Below are positions 45,932 to 55,705 of a stretch of DNA of 64,000 nucleotides, piece after piece (position 1 is the stretch's first letter; each line of letters opens with the position of its first letter). The notes beneath the pieces are model-generated. The model did no database searches, was not told the origin of the DNA, and saw only the letters and a list, made by a program, of their open reading frames with translations. Made by a program: the position numbers and the translations under genes. The DNA comes from Timema cristinae (taxonomy: Eukaryota > Arthropoda > Insecta > Phasmatodea > Timematidae), in contig JBCFYV010011164.1 in NCBI GenBank assembly GCA_039000515.1, forward strand, positions 31,921,021 to 31,985,020, written 5' to 3'.

Positions 45932-46168
45932 GTCAGACTTCTATGCTGGCGGCCGGGGTTCAATCCTAGGTCCCGGCACAGATTTATCTGATTGCCAAAC
46001 CCTTCCTTCACCTCTGACAAGGTATCTTGTGAATGTGAGGAATGCCAGGTCTCCGCCGTGGTTCGGATTCCACGTTAAACTGTAGGTCCTCCATTTCATC
46101 TCACAATCACCCTACCATTACACATTAGCGTAAGTGCGTATAACCGAACGGGTAGTAAGACGCGGTGC

Positions 46169-46217
<49 letters not shown>
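45906..46217 (+). repeat. SINE-A, full length, with long (AAT)n tail
   Basis: Plus-strand full-length copy: GGTGACCTGGTGGTCTAGGG (A box), GGGGTTCAATCCTAGG (B box), CCGCCGTGGTTCGGATTCC, and the shared 3' end (AACCGAACGGGTAGTAAGAC) followed by about 16 AAT units. Confidence 0.95.
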
Positions 46218-47199
46218 TTAACATACATATTTATGATTTGTCTGACATGATATATCACTCTATACCGGTTTTACATGACAAATTAAATTATATACTTGTT
46301 TTTAAGGGTAGCTTAAATGACTTATTAATATAAATATTTTAAAGAATTGTTCTAACGATTTGGTTCAAAATGGATATCTATTAAGTTTTTTTTACGTAAT
46401 AAGTAGCTATAAATAATGGATTATCTGGAGAAAAAATCACGGTAGTAGATTACTTAAGATTGATTTTGGTAGATTTTGAATATTTTTGAAAATATCTCTA
46501 CTGATTTTGTTCAAAATTGGTATCGGGGGACTATTTTACATGATAATGAATAATGCATCTTATTTTTCTAAACTACATTCATTTAATGGTAGCTTACTTA
46601 GGACAAATAATAGAAAATATAAATTTTTAAATTGACCTAAAATATCGAGTTCAAAATGCGTATCTGAGAATGGTTTTTCATAGCAAATAAGAATATGTTT
46701 TTATTTTTACATGACAAATAATTTTAAGGTACTTTACAAATAACTTATTTTTGAATATCTGTCATTTGTTAGAATATTTGGACAATTTGATTTAAAGTTT
46801 ATAAATCAAAAGTTGTTCTTATGTTGTTTATTTATTGCGATGTGTTTGTTTTGTGAGGAAACCATAGTCCTACTTAATGGTAGTTTACTGAAAAACATAT
46901 TTTTGAACATTTTCTTCAAAGTTATAATACAGAAAATGATAAAGTTAGTGCAGTTGTGTCATACCATTTTTTTTACTTTATCTCAACTCCTCGGAGAGAA
47001 AGTATTGTAATCGTAAATATATTGAGCCCAAGATTTTGATAAATGTCGACGTTTCATGTCTCCTTGAAACAAAAAAAAAGTTGTTTTCACGATGCTGTCT
47101 GTCTGTCTGTATCTTGAGCTAGAGCCTAAACTATTTTACCGATTGGGCTAAAACTTGGTACCTGGGGTCTAAAATCGCACCACGATGCTATCTCCGGAT

Positions 47200-47425
47200 C
47201 TTATTCCCCATCCAAGCTATCCCCATTTAATTACACTAATGGGGTAAGAACGGATAATGTTAAATTTGGAGTAAATACACCCAACATTTCGTTTAGGCAA
47301 GTGGGCAATCATTTATGAACAAACAGCCCTCATTACACCAAGCTGGGATTCAAACCACAGCCTGTCCGTCACCAGTGAACCAAACCAGACGATAATGACG
47401 TTTAGTCCACGTACCCACCGATGAA
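47200..47425 (-). repeat. SINE-B copy, diverged
   Basis: Minus-strand SINE-B: TTACACTAATGGGGTAAGAA, AACAGCCCTCATTACACCAA, GCTGGGATTCAAACCACAGC (B-box region), TTTAGTCCACGTACCCACCG. The shared 3' end is degraded. Confidence 0.65.
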
Positions 47426-48084
47426 GGTTTCAAAATGTTTAATAAATACATATTTTCATGTATTCAAACGTCAAATAAGATATTCTGCAGCCGTCACTTT
47501 TGACAAATAGTGTCAAATTTGACTTCTGTAAAATTAACATAGCAGCCACTTTTTTTTTAGTCAATGTTGGCAACTTTACATTTACTTTTTATATCTTCTA
47601 ACTAAGAGGTTATTCCCACGGCCACCTGACAACATTATTTCGTGTTAGAAAGTGCGTATAAAATATTTAAGTTTGGTAGAAACTAATTTTTAATTTATAG
47701 GGCTTTAAAAAATTAAACAAAGAAATGCTCGACATGGCCCGCATGTGGCCTGCGGGCCGCTCACGACTATCCTGATAAATACTAGCAGGTGACGGTGATA
47801 AAATAAAACAAATCCGGGTCAAGCAGTCTTTTATTGACTTTTTTTCAGTTCCGTAGAACACCCGGTACCTCCCGGGCATAATGGACTGGATTATTGCGTT
47901 CCCGTGGCTGAGTGGTCAGAGGGACTGACTCATGTTTAATTTAATTATAATTAAATATTTATTATTACAGTCCAGTTGTTAAACTCCAGTCGCTAGGGTT
48001 AATCAATGTATAATTTAAAGTATTCACACGTCGAATTATGTTCTGCAGCTGTTCGCCTTTTAAAAACCACTTTTTAATCACTTT
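47426..48084. other. Non-coding stretch
   Basis: No gene supported. ACATGGCCCGCATGTGGCCT with GCGGGCCGC near 47731-47760 looks like a transposon-end fragment. Confidence 0.4.
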
Positions 48085-48199
48085 GATAGGGTGGGCATGA
48101 GGAAGGTAGAATTTAGAGGAAATGTAGACGAATTTGCGTGGAGCGAAGTGGGCATTAGGCTGGGATTCACACCTCGACTTCCCCGTTAGTAAACTAGAC
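48085..48199 (-). repeat. SINE-B, interrupted by the hAT element
   Basis: Minus-strand SINE-B body and head (GCATGAGGAAGGTAGAATTT, TGGGATTCACACCTCGACTT, GTTAGTAAACTAGAC). It continues after the hAT transposon at 51477 with TAGACTATAGCTTTACGC and ends near 51520. This dates the hAT insertion after the SINE. Confidence 0.78.
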
Positions 48200-51100
48200 C
48201 AGGGTTCCTACAGTATTTGTAAAAATATTCTCCCTGACTTTTCCCTGACTTTCCCTGACTATTTTCCCAAGTTCCCTGACCAATTTCTCATAAAATTTCC
48301 ATTATAACTTTACGGTACTATACACGTGAAAATATTAATTTAAATAAATTTATTTCGGCCTCCTCCCCCCTTACAGCCGACCTTGCCTCACCTCTCATGG
48401 AAGAATAAGAAAGCAGACATCTTGCCAATCAGTTGAGGGAAAATGATGGAAAAATAATCCCTATCAAAAATTTGTAACAAACTTGATTCCCTTTGGTATC
48501 ATGTGCAGAAATACGTATTAAATAACAGGCCACTAAGAACATACTAAAGAGTTTGGTATCATTACAGTTTTATTTTACCTAAACTGTACATTTCCTGAAC
48601 TGAATAGCTTACAACAGGAACTCTGTCTGCTTTCATATTATTCATGTCTCAAGTCAATTTTATTTTTATTAAAATTATCACTATAGTCATACAATAAGAA
48701 ACTATGTTATATTTAATAAAGTGAAGCTTGCTTCTTCTTCAGTTCTTGCAACTCCACGTCTATTGCTTCTCGTTTCTCTTCAGTTGCCATCATTAATTTT
48801 TTTCTTTCTCCTTCTAAATCTTTAACTTGTATATCTAATTTCCTCTTTTCTGCCTTCTTCTTGTCTTTTTCACTTTTTTCTTGCTTCTTCATCTCTAAGT
48901 ATTCATGATAGCGTTTCCGAGCACCTCTCACGTAATCCAACATCTTTTTGCTAATGTGTATATTTTTAATCCCTCCTGCTTCTTGTATCTCATCATGAAT
49001 GTGACGCTGTGCAATGACTGTCTTTTCATGCATGTTTTCAACCAGTAAAGATTTATTGACTGAAAAACCACCTTCAACAGTTGCATTCCCATGCGACAAG
49101 ACAAGGCAAATCTTTATTACTTCCCAAAGATGTTTGTAGTTTGCTTCTCCTATTAGAAAGCTACCATAAATAGTGTCAAGTCCTACTTCATCACTAAACT
49201 GATCACAAGGACGAAATATTTCTTGAAGCTCAGATTTTTTGAGGTTGCAAAAATGCAAGTATTCTTTCTTGGCATTTTCAGCCAGAACATCATTTATGAT
49301 GTTGGCATGGTTGAGTTCCTCCAAAAGAAAAGAAAATCTCTTCTGGGCCAGTTGAGGTGAATGTTGAATAACACAAGGATCCAATGAAGACAAACCTCTC
49401 ACAGCTTTCTGTTTTAAGGGACTTTTTTCTTGTAGTTTTGCAATCATGGTGGTTAACATACTGCGGCACTCATGTATAAATTCTAATTTTTGTCTTTCTG
49501 TTACTGTGATCGCAGTTTCTCCTAACAAACGTTTTGTTGCAAATCCTATATCAATATTTTTGCTAAGGATCAAATTTTCTGATTTTTTTGTGTCAATAGA
49601 CAGTAACTTTGGACCCGTGCACTTCATAAGATCAGGTTTCACACAACGATTCATAAGGTATCTTAGAAGTTTCTCTACAGCTTCAAAAAGATATGGAGTC
49701 ATTGGTTTTGATGTCTGGAACCGTTGCAGGAAAGGCTGACATTCATCTGCAATTGTCTTGCAGAACGCTAGTTTACACTTTAGGAATGGATCACAGGCTG
49801 CTCTTTTCAGTGTCTCTACAGGTTTTGTTTTAGGAAGTTTTGCTTCTTTGAGAAACTTAATAACATGGTCCCAAATTTGTAATGCCCTTTGAAAGCACTT
49901 CGCATTCTCTAACCAACGCACACCACAGAACTTCAATGGAAAAGTTGTACACCCTGTCAACTGGGTGAACAATGCTCGACGAGCTGGAGAGTCAGTGAAC
50001 AGGTAGTACATGTGACGTAATAAGCTACTTATATCCCAATCAACAGACTCTACTCCTGTTCTCAAGGAACCATGAACAACATGAAGCCCACATGTTCCCA
50101 GATTTAGCAAACTACATACTTCATTGTCTGTTACAGATTTGAGGTGTTCCTGAAGAAGTGTTATAAACTTTAAATTGACATTTGGGCCATCCATTGACAC
50201 TTGTATCAACTTAGAGAGTGGAAGAGGAGAAATACCATCCAGAAAATGCTTCAGTAATTCTTCAGCAGTGCTCCTATCGAAAAACACACTGTTTAAGTAA
50301 CGACTGATGACTTTATGATTTTCCTTGTCCCAGAATCTAATTACAATGTCCATCTGTCCTCTTTGAATAACTTTATTCAATGCCTCATCAAAACAAATTA
50401 CAAAGTTGTTACATGATTTTAGGCGGTCCAGTAAATTATTATGAAAGAATGGAGCCAAGCCATGCACAATGAAGTATGCAGCCTTGTCTCCACCAAGGGT
50501 AAAGGCATTGGCAATGGAACACTCGGGAAACATCAATTGAAAAATTGTACTTAAATTATTGCACGAATTGAAAGACATTTTTTTGTCAACAACTTGCATA
50601 GCCCAAATGACTTCCGCCTTAGTTATATCATCTTTTATAACAAAAGTGTTATGGTTTCTTTGAGGCACTACACTAATTTCACTTTTAGCAACAGCTTCCT
50701 TCTGCGACGTTACGATTTTCGATGAAACAGAAAAACTCTTCGAGCAACCAGCAGAATCATCACTAGGTAGAATGTCTTTGTGTGCCAGAGATTCTCTTGA
50801 AACTGGGGAGCTCGATGAACCTGAATCACTTGACTTTTTTGAAAAAAAAGTCAACAGAGAGCGTTGATTTGTCAAAGTTTCAAGAGTTTTGATATGAGTT
50901 GGTCCTTTTGCATGGGAAGCTAATGCTTGCTTTCCCATATTACTTAAGTTTATAATTTTTTTGCACACTTTACAAAATGCCTGCAGCTTATTACTTTCAA
51001 CACCACTTATCCAGTATGAGAATTCAGGAAAATGGTCTGGGCTTAGCCAGAGCTGGTTAAAAACGGTTTTTTTGTTAGACATTGCTGGTGTAGTCTAATC

Positions 51101-51476
51101 AGTCCTGGTGCACTGTATCAAACTATAACGATGACAAACCTTGAACAAGAACAAAAACAAGTGATCACTAAAGTTAAAAGAATTGTCATGTGCAGGCTAG
51201 GAGACCTCTGCGTTCACATTCTGAAATAAAATGCTACCAAAACTTGTGTTAGGGCAAGTTTGAGCATGGTAAGTGCCCCTCAGCTTTCTTCATTGGGGCA
51301 GTGGCTTATGACGCAGTAAATAGAAAAAATATTTTCTTTGTTTTTTCTAAGTGTGACATGAAGACATGAATTGTCATTTCCCTGACTTTCCCTGACCTTT
51401 TTAAAGCTTCCCTGACTTTCCTGACTATTATTCTTTTCCCTGACTTTCCCTGACTTTCCAGAGCGTAGGAACCCTG
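48200..51476 (-). mobile_element. Complete autonomous hAT DNA transposon, 3277 bp
   Basis: The ends are perfect 12-bp inverted repeats: CAGGGTTCCTAC (48200-48211) and GTAGGAACCCTG (51465-51476). Behind them lie clusters of CCCTGAC, four copies at about 48231-48281 and about six at 51378-51456, in the same direct orientation at both ends rather than mirrored. Inside is a single intronless transposase gene on the minus strand, with a polyadenylation signal (AATAAA, about 48664-48659) some 50 nt beyond its stop. Intact ends, intact frame and a clear short target repeat point to a recent insertion, possibly still capable of moving. Confidence 0.92.
48713..51082 (-). CDS. hAT-superfamily transposase with BED zinc finger, intact
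   Basis: Encodes a 789-residue transposase expected to bind the element's ends and cut and paste it in the nucleus. Seen: an N-terminal BED-type finger, C37-x2-C40 with H57 and H63, preceded by the aromatic SYW; a Ser-rich linker (about 75-130); a catalytic-core pattern with VICFDEALNK (D232), QVSMDGPNVN (D298), CGLHVVHGS (about 332-340) and CGVRWLENAK (R389-W390); the C-terminal hAT dimerisation block LSHGNATVEGGFSVNK (from 662). In remembered relatives the last block reads VERGFS, so G here replaces a usually conserved R. Residues from about 710 to the end are Lys/Glu-rich and likely coiled coil. There is no stop or frameshift, and ATG at 51082 directly precedes the BED region. It is the only gene of its transposon. 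Host domestication is unlikely because the terminal repeats are present and intact. Confidence 0.95.
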   Translation of the reverse strand: MSNKKTVFNQLWLSPDHFPEFSYWISGVESNKLQAFCKVCKKIINLSNMGKQALASHAKGPTHIKTLETLTNQRSLLTFFSKKSSDSGSSSSPVSRESLAHKDILPSDDSAGCSKSFSVSSKIVTSQKEAVAKSEISVVPQRNHNTFVIKDDITKAEVIWAMQVVDKKMSFNSCNNLSTIFQLMFPECSIANAFTLGGDKAAYFIVHGLAPFFHNNLLDRLKSCNNFVICFDEALNKVIQRGQMDIVIRFWDKENHKVISRYLNSVFFDRSTAEELLKHFLDGISPLPLSKLIQVSMDGPNVNLKFITLLQEHLKSVTDNEVCSLLNLGTCGLHVVHGSLRTGVESVDWDISSLLRHMYYLFTDSPARRALFTQLTGCTTFPLKFCGVRWLENAKCFQRALQIWDHVIKFLKEAKLPKTKPVETLKRAACDPFLKCKLAFCKTIADECQPFLQRFQTSKPMTPYLFEAVEKLLRYLMNRCVKPDLMKCTGPKLLSIDTKKSENLILSKNIDIGFATKRLLGETAITVTERQKLEFIHECRSMLTTMIAKLQEKSPLKQKAVRGLSSLDPCVIQHSPQLAQKRFSFLLEELNHANIINDVLAENAKKEYLHFCNLKKSELQEIFRPCDQFSDEVGLDTIYGSFLIGEANYKHLWEVIKICLVLSHGNATVEGGFSVNKSLLVENMHEKTVIAQRHIHDEIQEAGGIKNIHISKKMLDYVRGARKRYHEYLEMKKQEKSEKDKKKAEKRKLDIQVKDLEGERKKLMMATEEKREAIDVELQELKKKQASLY

Positions 51477-51634
51477 TAGACTATAGCTTTACGCTTAATC
51501 CGCGTGCCAACCTATACGCATTTGATAGTTTTTGTCAGATTGTCAAAACATAGCTTTTTAATAGATTTAAATGAATAGAGGTGAAGGAAGCTACCATTGA
51601 TAAAAAAAAAAGTCACCCGCACCAGTGGAAATGC

Positions 51635-51855
51635 GGGCAAAGGTGTCAGTCTTGTCTTGTCTGGTTTTACAAATGACAGGGAGGTCGGAGCTAAAATCCC
51701 GGTCAGGTGTGTACTCAGTTTCTTTTTACCTAAATAGTTTATCCACTCTACCACCACGAAAATGAGGACACACTTTATTTGAAATCTACCTTCCTCACCC
51801 TTACCATAGCAATGTAAATATTTTAACAGCCCGGACGGCTAGAAAGGTGAGGAGA
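51635..51855 (+). repeat. SINE-B copy
   Basis: Plus-strand SINE-B: AAAGGTGTCAGTCTTGTCTT, GAGGTCGGAGCTAAAATCCC, TTATCCACTCTACCACCACG, CCCGGACGGCTAGAAAGG. Some 115 bp downstream of the interrupted SINE-B, in opposite orientation. Confidence 0.78.
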
Positions 51856-52565
51856 ACGAAAAAAAAGGTATCACATTTGCCTTCAAGAAGTCAAAACTGT
51901 CTCCTTCTGCAGAAACACATGGCTTGGCGTATGAATATACGAATGCAGATTTAGTACAGTTTTGAACTTCTATAACAATCCTATAAGAAAGAAGTGTGCT
52001 GTTTTAAATAAAACTATTTTGTAAACCATGTGCTGATATACGTATGTTTAAATAGTGTGCGCTGTGCGTCCAATATTCCAAAATATAGTTTCGAGCTATT
52101 TGTGTGAATAGAGTTTATCTTTAACCTGTACAAAATAAGGCGACACTTCTCATGAGAGCTATTGTGTCAATATCGTCTGGTCCATCATGTCCATCTCTTC
52201 CAAGCCCACGGACGTCTATAAATATCTCAGCGTCGGCGGAACATCGCGTGGAGGAAAGTAGGAAACATTTTTAACAATGTTGCACAATGGCGGTGGTGTA
52301 TTGGAGTGTTGTCAAGACTTGGGGAACCATAACTATCTGGTCATGGGTGGTGGAAGGTTTATATTTACAGCCGCCTCCCACAGCGGGCAGATCTGTGATG
52401 CGATATGGCGGTCAACCCAAACTTGTCTCTCTCGTGTGGGTCTGCCGGCAAGATTCGCTTCCCGGCTAGGGCAACGCCGATAGTCAGTCACACCAGGGAG
52501 ATTAAGGTCATTCGACCATCAACATTTTACTGCCCAATTTTAACTAGTGTATACTTATGAGCTAT
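51856..52565. other. Non-coding stretch with a possible core promoter
   Basis: TATAAATA at 52217-52224 lies in GC-richer DNA (CACGGACGTC before it, TCTCAGCGTCGGCGG after). Two overlapping frames at 52277-52483 follow 55-60 bases later. A pol II promoter with a short first exon is possible but unproven. Confidence 0.3.
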
Positions 52566-52921
52566 AAATACTTATTAAATGGTTTCAAACCATTACAGTT
52601 TACGAGTTATAAGGGGTCAAATTTGCTATTTTATTCTATTCATTATAAGATAAAGTAATTATTGTATGGGGCTGAAATTTGGTATAAATATACATTCATG
52701 TGAGGTACAGAATGAAATATTTATAATTTTAATATTATTATTACTACTAATATTATAAATATTTCATTCTGTACCTCACATGAATGTCTAATTATACTAA
52801 ATTTCAACCCCATCCATTAATTATTTTCACTTAATAAAGGTAGGGGAAAAGCATAAAATAGCAAGTTTGACCCTTTATAACTCGTAAACTGTAATGGTTT
52901 GAAACCATTTAATAAGTATTT
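52566..52921. mobile_element. Foldback (palindromic) MITE-like element
   Basis: A 356-bp palindrome. AAATACTTATTAAATGGTTT at the left is repeated in reverse complement at the right end, and CATTCATGTGAGGTACAGAA faces TTCTGTACCTCACATGAATG around a short centre (about 52734-52748, TTATTACTACTAATA region). Arm identity is high but not perfect: the stretch beginning CTATTTTATTC has indels. No coding capacity. Confidence 0.85.
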
Positions 52922-54260
52922 GTATCGTATAATATTTATACATTTGTTAAAATTTGTCAATATAATAGGTTGAACATTTAAAATTTAAAATGGGTGTACA
53001 AGGGAAATGGTCAGGGCTGGAAATTACCAAAACTAAAATTATAAACCACTTATCGGTGTGGTAAAAAATTGAAATTATTCGATATTGTAAATAAGAAATA
53101 AAAAAACACACTTGAATTTATAAAGTGAGAGGTTGAGGATAGAGGTAGTGAAATGGGGGCCGAGAAGAAATTTCAAAACATATTAAAAAAAAAAACTTTA
53201 GGTATGTTAGAAAATAAAAATTTCAAATATAACTAGAAAAGTATTAAAGTTGACGCGGCTTACCCGTGAGAAGAACGGGTTGAACTGCAAGTTAACCATA
53301 ACTCATAAGTTAAACCCACAAAAGTATATTTTTTTTCGATAATTGTGGTTTTTAATCTTCTTTCGGCACACTTAAATTTGGAGTAGGTCATTTTGAAATA
53401 ATATAATTTTGTTTTTCATAAACTAACGTCCGTTACAGGGATTATATTCTCTTGGCCAATAATTAATTAGTATACAAGTTAATTACTATGTGTTTAATCC
53501 GACGGGCCATATTAACTTAACTAAATGTGTACTCCACAAGCCCGAATTTATAGTAGAGCGCGACGGGGGGCTGCGCAAACTGTTACCATAAAACATAAAT
53601 ATATATTTTGGCTCTATAGATTGCAGTTATGTTAAGATATTTAAAAAAATATAACAACTTACTATGGCAATTTTGATTTATTTCAGACAAAATACTACTT
53701 ACTAAATAGCATGTGCGAGGAAAATATATTTTAGACTGTGATTTTCAAAACATAAATAACACCCCTAAATCGCAACAAATCTAGTGGCTCCCATATGGAA
53801 TTATAAATCTAACTTATTGTGATTACAATATTTCCTTATTCAACACATTTATTTTACAATGCACTTTTAACAGTTATTTTTGTAAATAAAAAAATGGTTT
53901 GCGAAAGGCTGAAATAAAAATTATTTTTAATACATACAACGGGAATGTACATAGGATTAATTCTTTTCGATCTCATTATGGAATGAGTTTGTAACGTTCT
54001 GGAATTACGTTACCGCGATGGGCGCCTATTGAAGAATTATGATTAATACACTTTTCATTTTGACATGTTTTTTATTTCTGAAGCAGTTTAATTAATGAGA
54101 AAATAGATCATGTCGAAATATATACGCGGGCTAGCGCGGACAGGTGTTGCTAGACGCCAAGTGAGTTCTGTCAGTATTGGACACCAACTGCCAACTGCCA
54201 ACTGCCAACTCCCAACTAACTTAAAGTTGCACCATTCTTTGTATATATTCCTTGGTCATG
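52922..54260. other. Non-coding stretch with a short tandem repeat
   Basis: AT-rich; no gene supported. CCAACTG repeats about four times at 54183-54213. Confidence 0.45.
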
Positions 54261-54389
54261 GAAGCTTCGAGAAGGTTTAGTTTAGAAAAACAAAATACAA
54301 GACAAAAACATCTCTGTGCTACTCGAAGCTTCGAGAGCTGGAATATGACTCAAGTTACATTTAAAAATCTCTCTTCGAACCTTCGAGAA
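54261..54389 (+). promoter_or_regulatory. Cluster of heat-shock elements
   Basis: Two perfect HSF sites of the form GAAnnTTCnnGAA: GAAGCTTCGAGAA (54261-54273) and GAACCTTCGAGAA (54377-54389, with an extra adjoining TTC upstream). Between them is a site with its last half-unit altered, GAAGCTTCGAGAG (54325-54337). Three HSF sites in 130 bp is the density found in heat-shock gene promoters. No heat-shock coding sequence is visible nearby, so they may drive an unseen exon, belong to a stress-responsive transposon, or be coincidental within a repeat. Confidence 0.6.
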
Positions 54390-54441
54390 GAGGAAGTTAT
54401 TATTTGAAAAATATATATTGTCAAACTGACTTGGCTGGTGT

Positions 54442-54457
54442 CACGTGCGTGACGTCA
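54442..54457. promoter_or_regulatory. E-box and consensus CRE
   Basis: CACGTG (54442-54447) followed by the full palindromic CRE TGACGTCA (54450-54457), 53 bp beyond the last heat-shock element. Short motifs; function is inferred only from their clustering. Confidence 0.4.
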
Positions 54458-54869
54458 CTGATCAGTGGCTTTTGCCTTCTTAGAAGAAGAAGTGCTTTAA
54501 GCGCCATTTAATATACTATATAATTTAAATGAACTAAGACGTTTATAAAATTAGGACGATATTATTGTCAATGCTTTCACATACTTTTTAGGGGCAAATC
54601 AATTACATTACAAGTTTCCTGAAACGAGTTTGGAACTACGGCCGGCACATGCGTAACATGTTGCAACGCCCATTGGACACGAGAACAAAGCAGTATGTTA
54701 CCACTATGATGTGTGGTGGTTACATTGACCAGGTACAAATATGATTTGGCCTCTGAACATATTAAAGCCATTTTCTCTATTGCTGTAGAGCCTTTTCAAA
54801 TCCAGGTAGAAGGTAGTTATAAAATTTAATCACACACATTTTCCACTCACCCCCACATGTATAGCTATT

Positions 54870-55230
54870 AAGGCCACCACCTACTTGAAAGGAAATATCC
54901 TCACACTATGATATTTCTGATGGAAACTTCAGCAAAGTTTTAAAACGACTAAAACAATCCTCAAAAATGATCTGCTGTGGCATTTAAAGTTGACTTTATT
55001 AGATGAGAAAGACTAGATATGTTTCTAACCATATGTTTTGATATCAGAACTGCAACAATTCATATTAGGCTTCGTCGGAAATGAGTTAAGGTCACCATTT
55101 CATTAATTGTTTTTAATCAGTAGATTTAAGAGTAAAAAGTTTGTATTCCTATAGGGTCATCTTGGTACCTTTCCCCTCCAATTTGGTGTGAACCATATTT
55201 TGAAATAACAAACCACTTCTTAAATAACCC
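54870..55230 (-). repeat. Dispersed repeat, inverted relative of 43790-44125
   Basis: Reverse complement carries GGATTGTTTTAGTCGTTTTA, ATTTCCTTTCAAGTAGGTGG and AAGAAGTGGTTTGTTATTTC, matching 43790-44125 in the same order. The middle is more diverged than the ends. Confidence 0.65.
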
Positions 55231-55469
55231 GTGGTTTCTGTACGTCTGCAACATGGCTTAACGCTACAATAGGTTATAGGTTTAGTTATTATTTCATTTA
55301 ATTTTAATATATTATGTATTCACCAATTTGTTTATTCCTTGATAAATAAATAACTTATTATTTATAAGGTTTTGAGTTAACCCTAATTTATTTTTGAAAT
55401 TAAAAAAAGCACACAATTCAATTTTTTTAATATTTATCTTTATTTTTAAAATATATATTTTTTTAATCA

Positions 55470-55705
55470 CTGTGTCTTAATACCTGTTCAGGTTTTACGC
55501 TTATATGATTAATCTAATGGAGTAGGGATGAGGAAGGAAGCATTTCAGAGGTAATCTACCCGGTTTGTGTGGAAGGAAAGTGGGAAATATTTTAAGAAAG
55601 ACCACCCTTAAAACATGAGACTGGGATTAGAAGCCCGATCTACTCGTAGTCAGGAGGCCAGTCTGATAGGAGAGCGACACCTTGGCCCATTCAACTACCA
55701 AAGCC
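55470..55705 (-). repeat. SINE-B copy
   Basis: Minus-strand full SINE-B: CACTGTGTCTTAATACCTGT (3' end), GGGATGAGGAAGGAAGCATT, AAGACCACCCTTAAAACATG, GGGATTAGAAGCCCGATCTA, GACACCTTGGCCC. Confidence 0.78.

Larger units (their letters stand above)
45560..47080 (+). repeat. Ancient satellite-like array with two boundary motifs
   Basis: Plus-oriented counterpart of the array at 24290-25510. The boundary motif AGAGAAAGTATTGTAATGAC opens it (about 45569) and occurs again at its far end (GAGAGAAAGTATTGTAATCG, about 46993). Between them are diverged monomers with TTCAAAATGGATATCT, GGTAGCTTACTTAG and AAATTTTTCGAAAATAGCTT. A full SINE-A and a 99-bp duplication lie inside. Frames at 45504 and 46813 are incidental. 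Confidence 0.7.
48192..51484. other. Flanks of the hAT element with putative 5-bp target duplication
   Basis: TAGAC precedes the left terminus (48195-48199) and follows the right terminus (51477-51481). The 8-mers on each side (AACTAGAC, TAGACTAT) do not agree, so the usual 8-bp hAT duplication is absent; some hAT groups are described with shorter ones. Confidence 0.6.
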
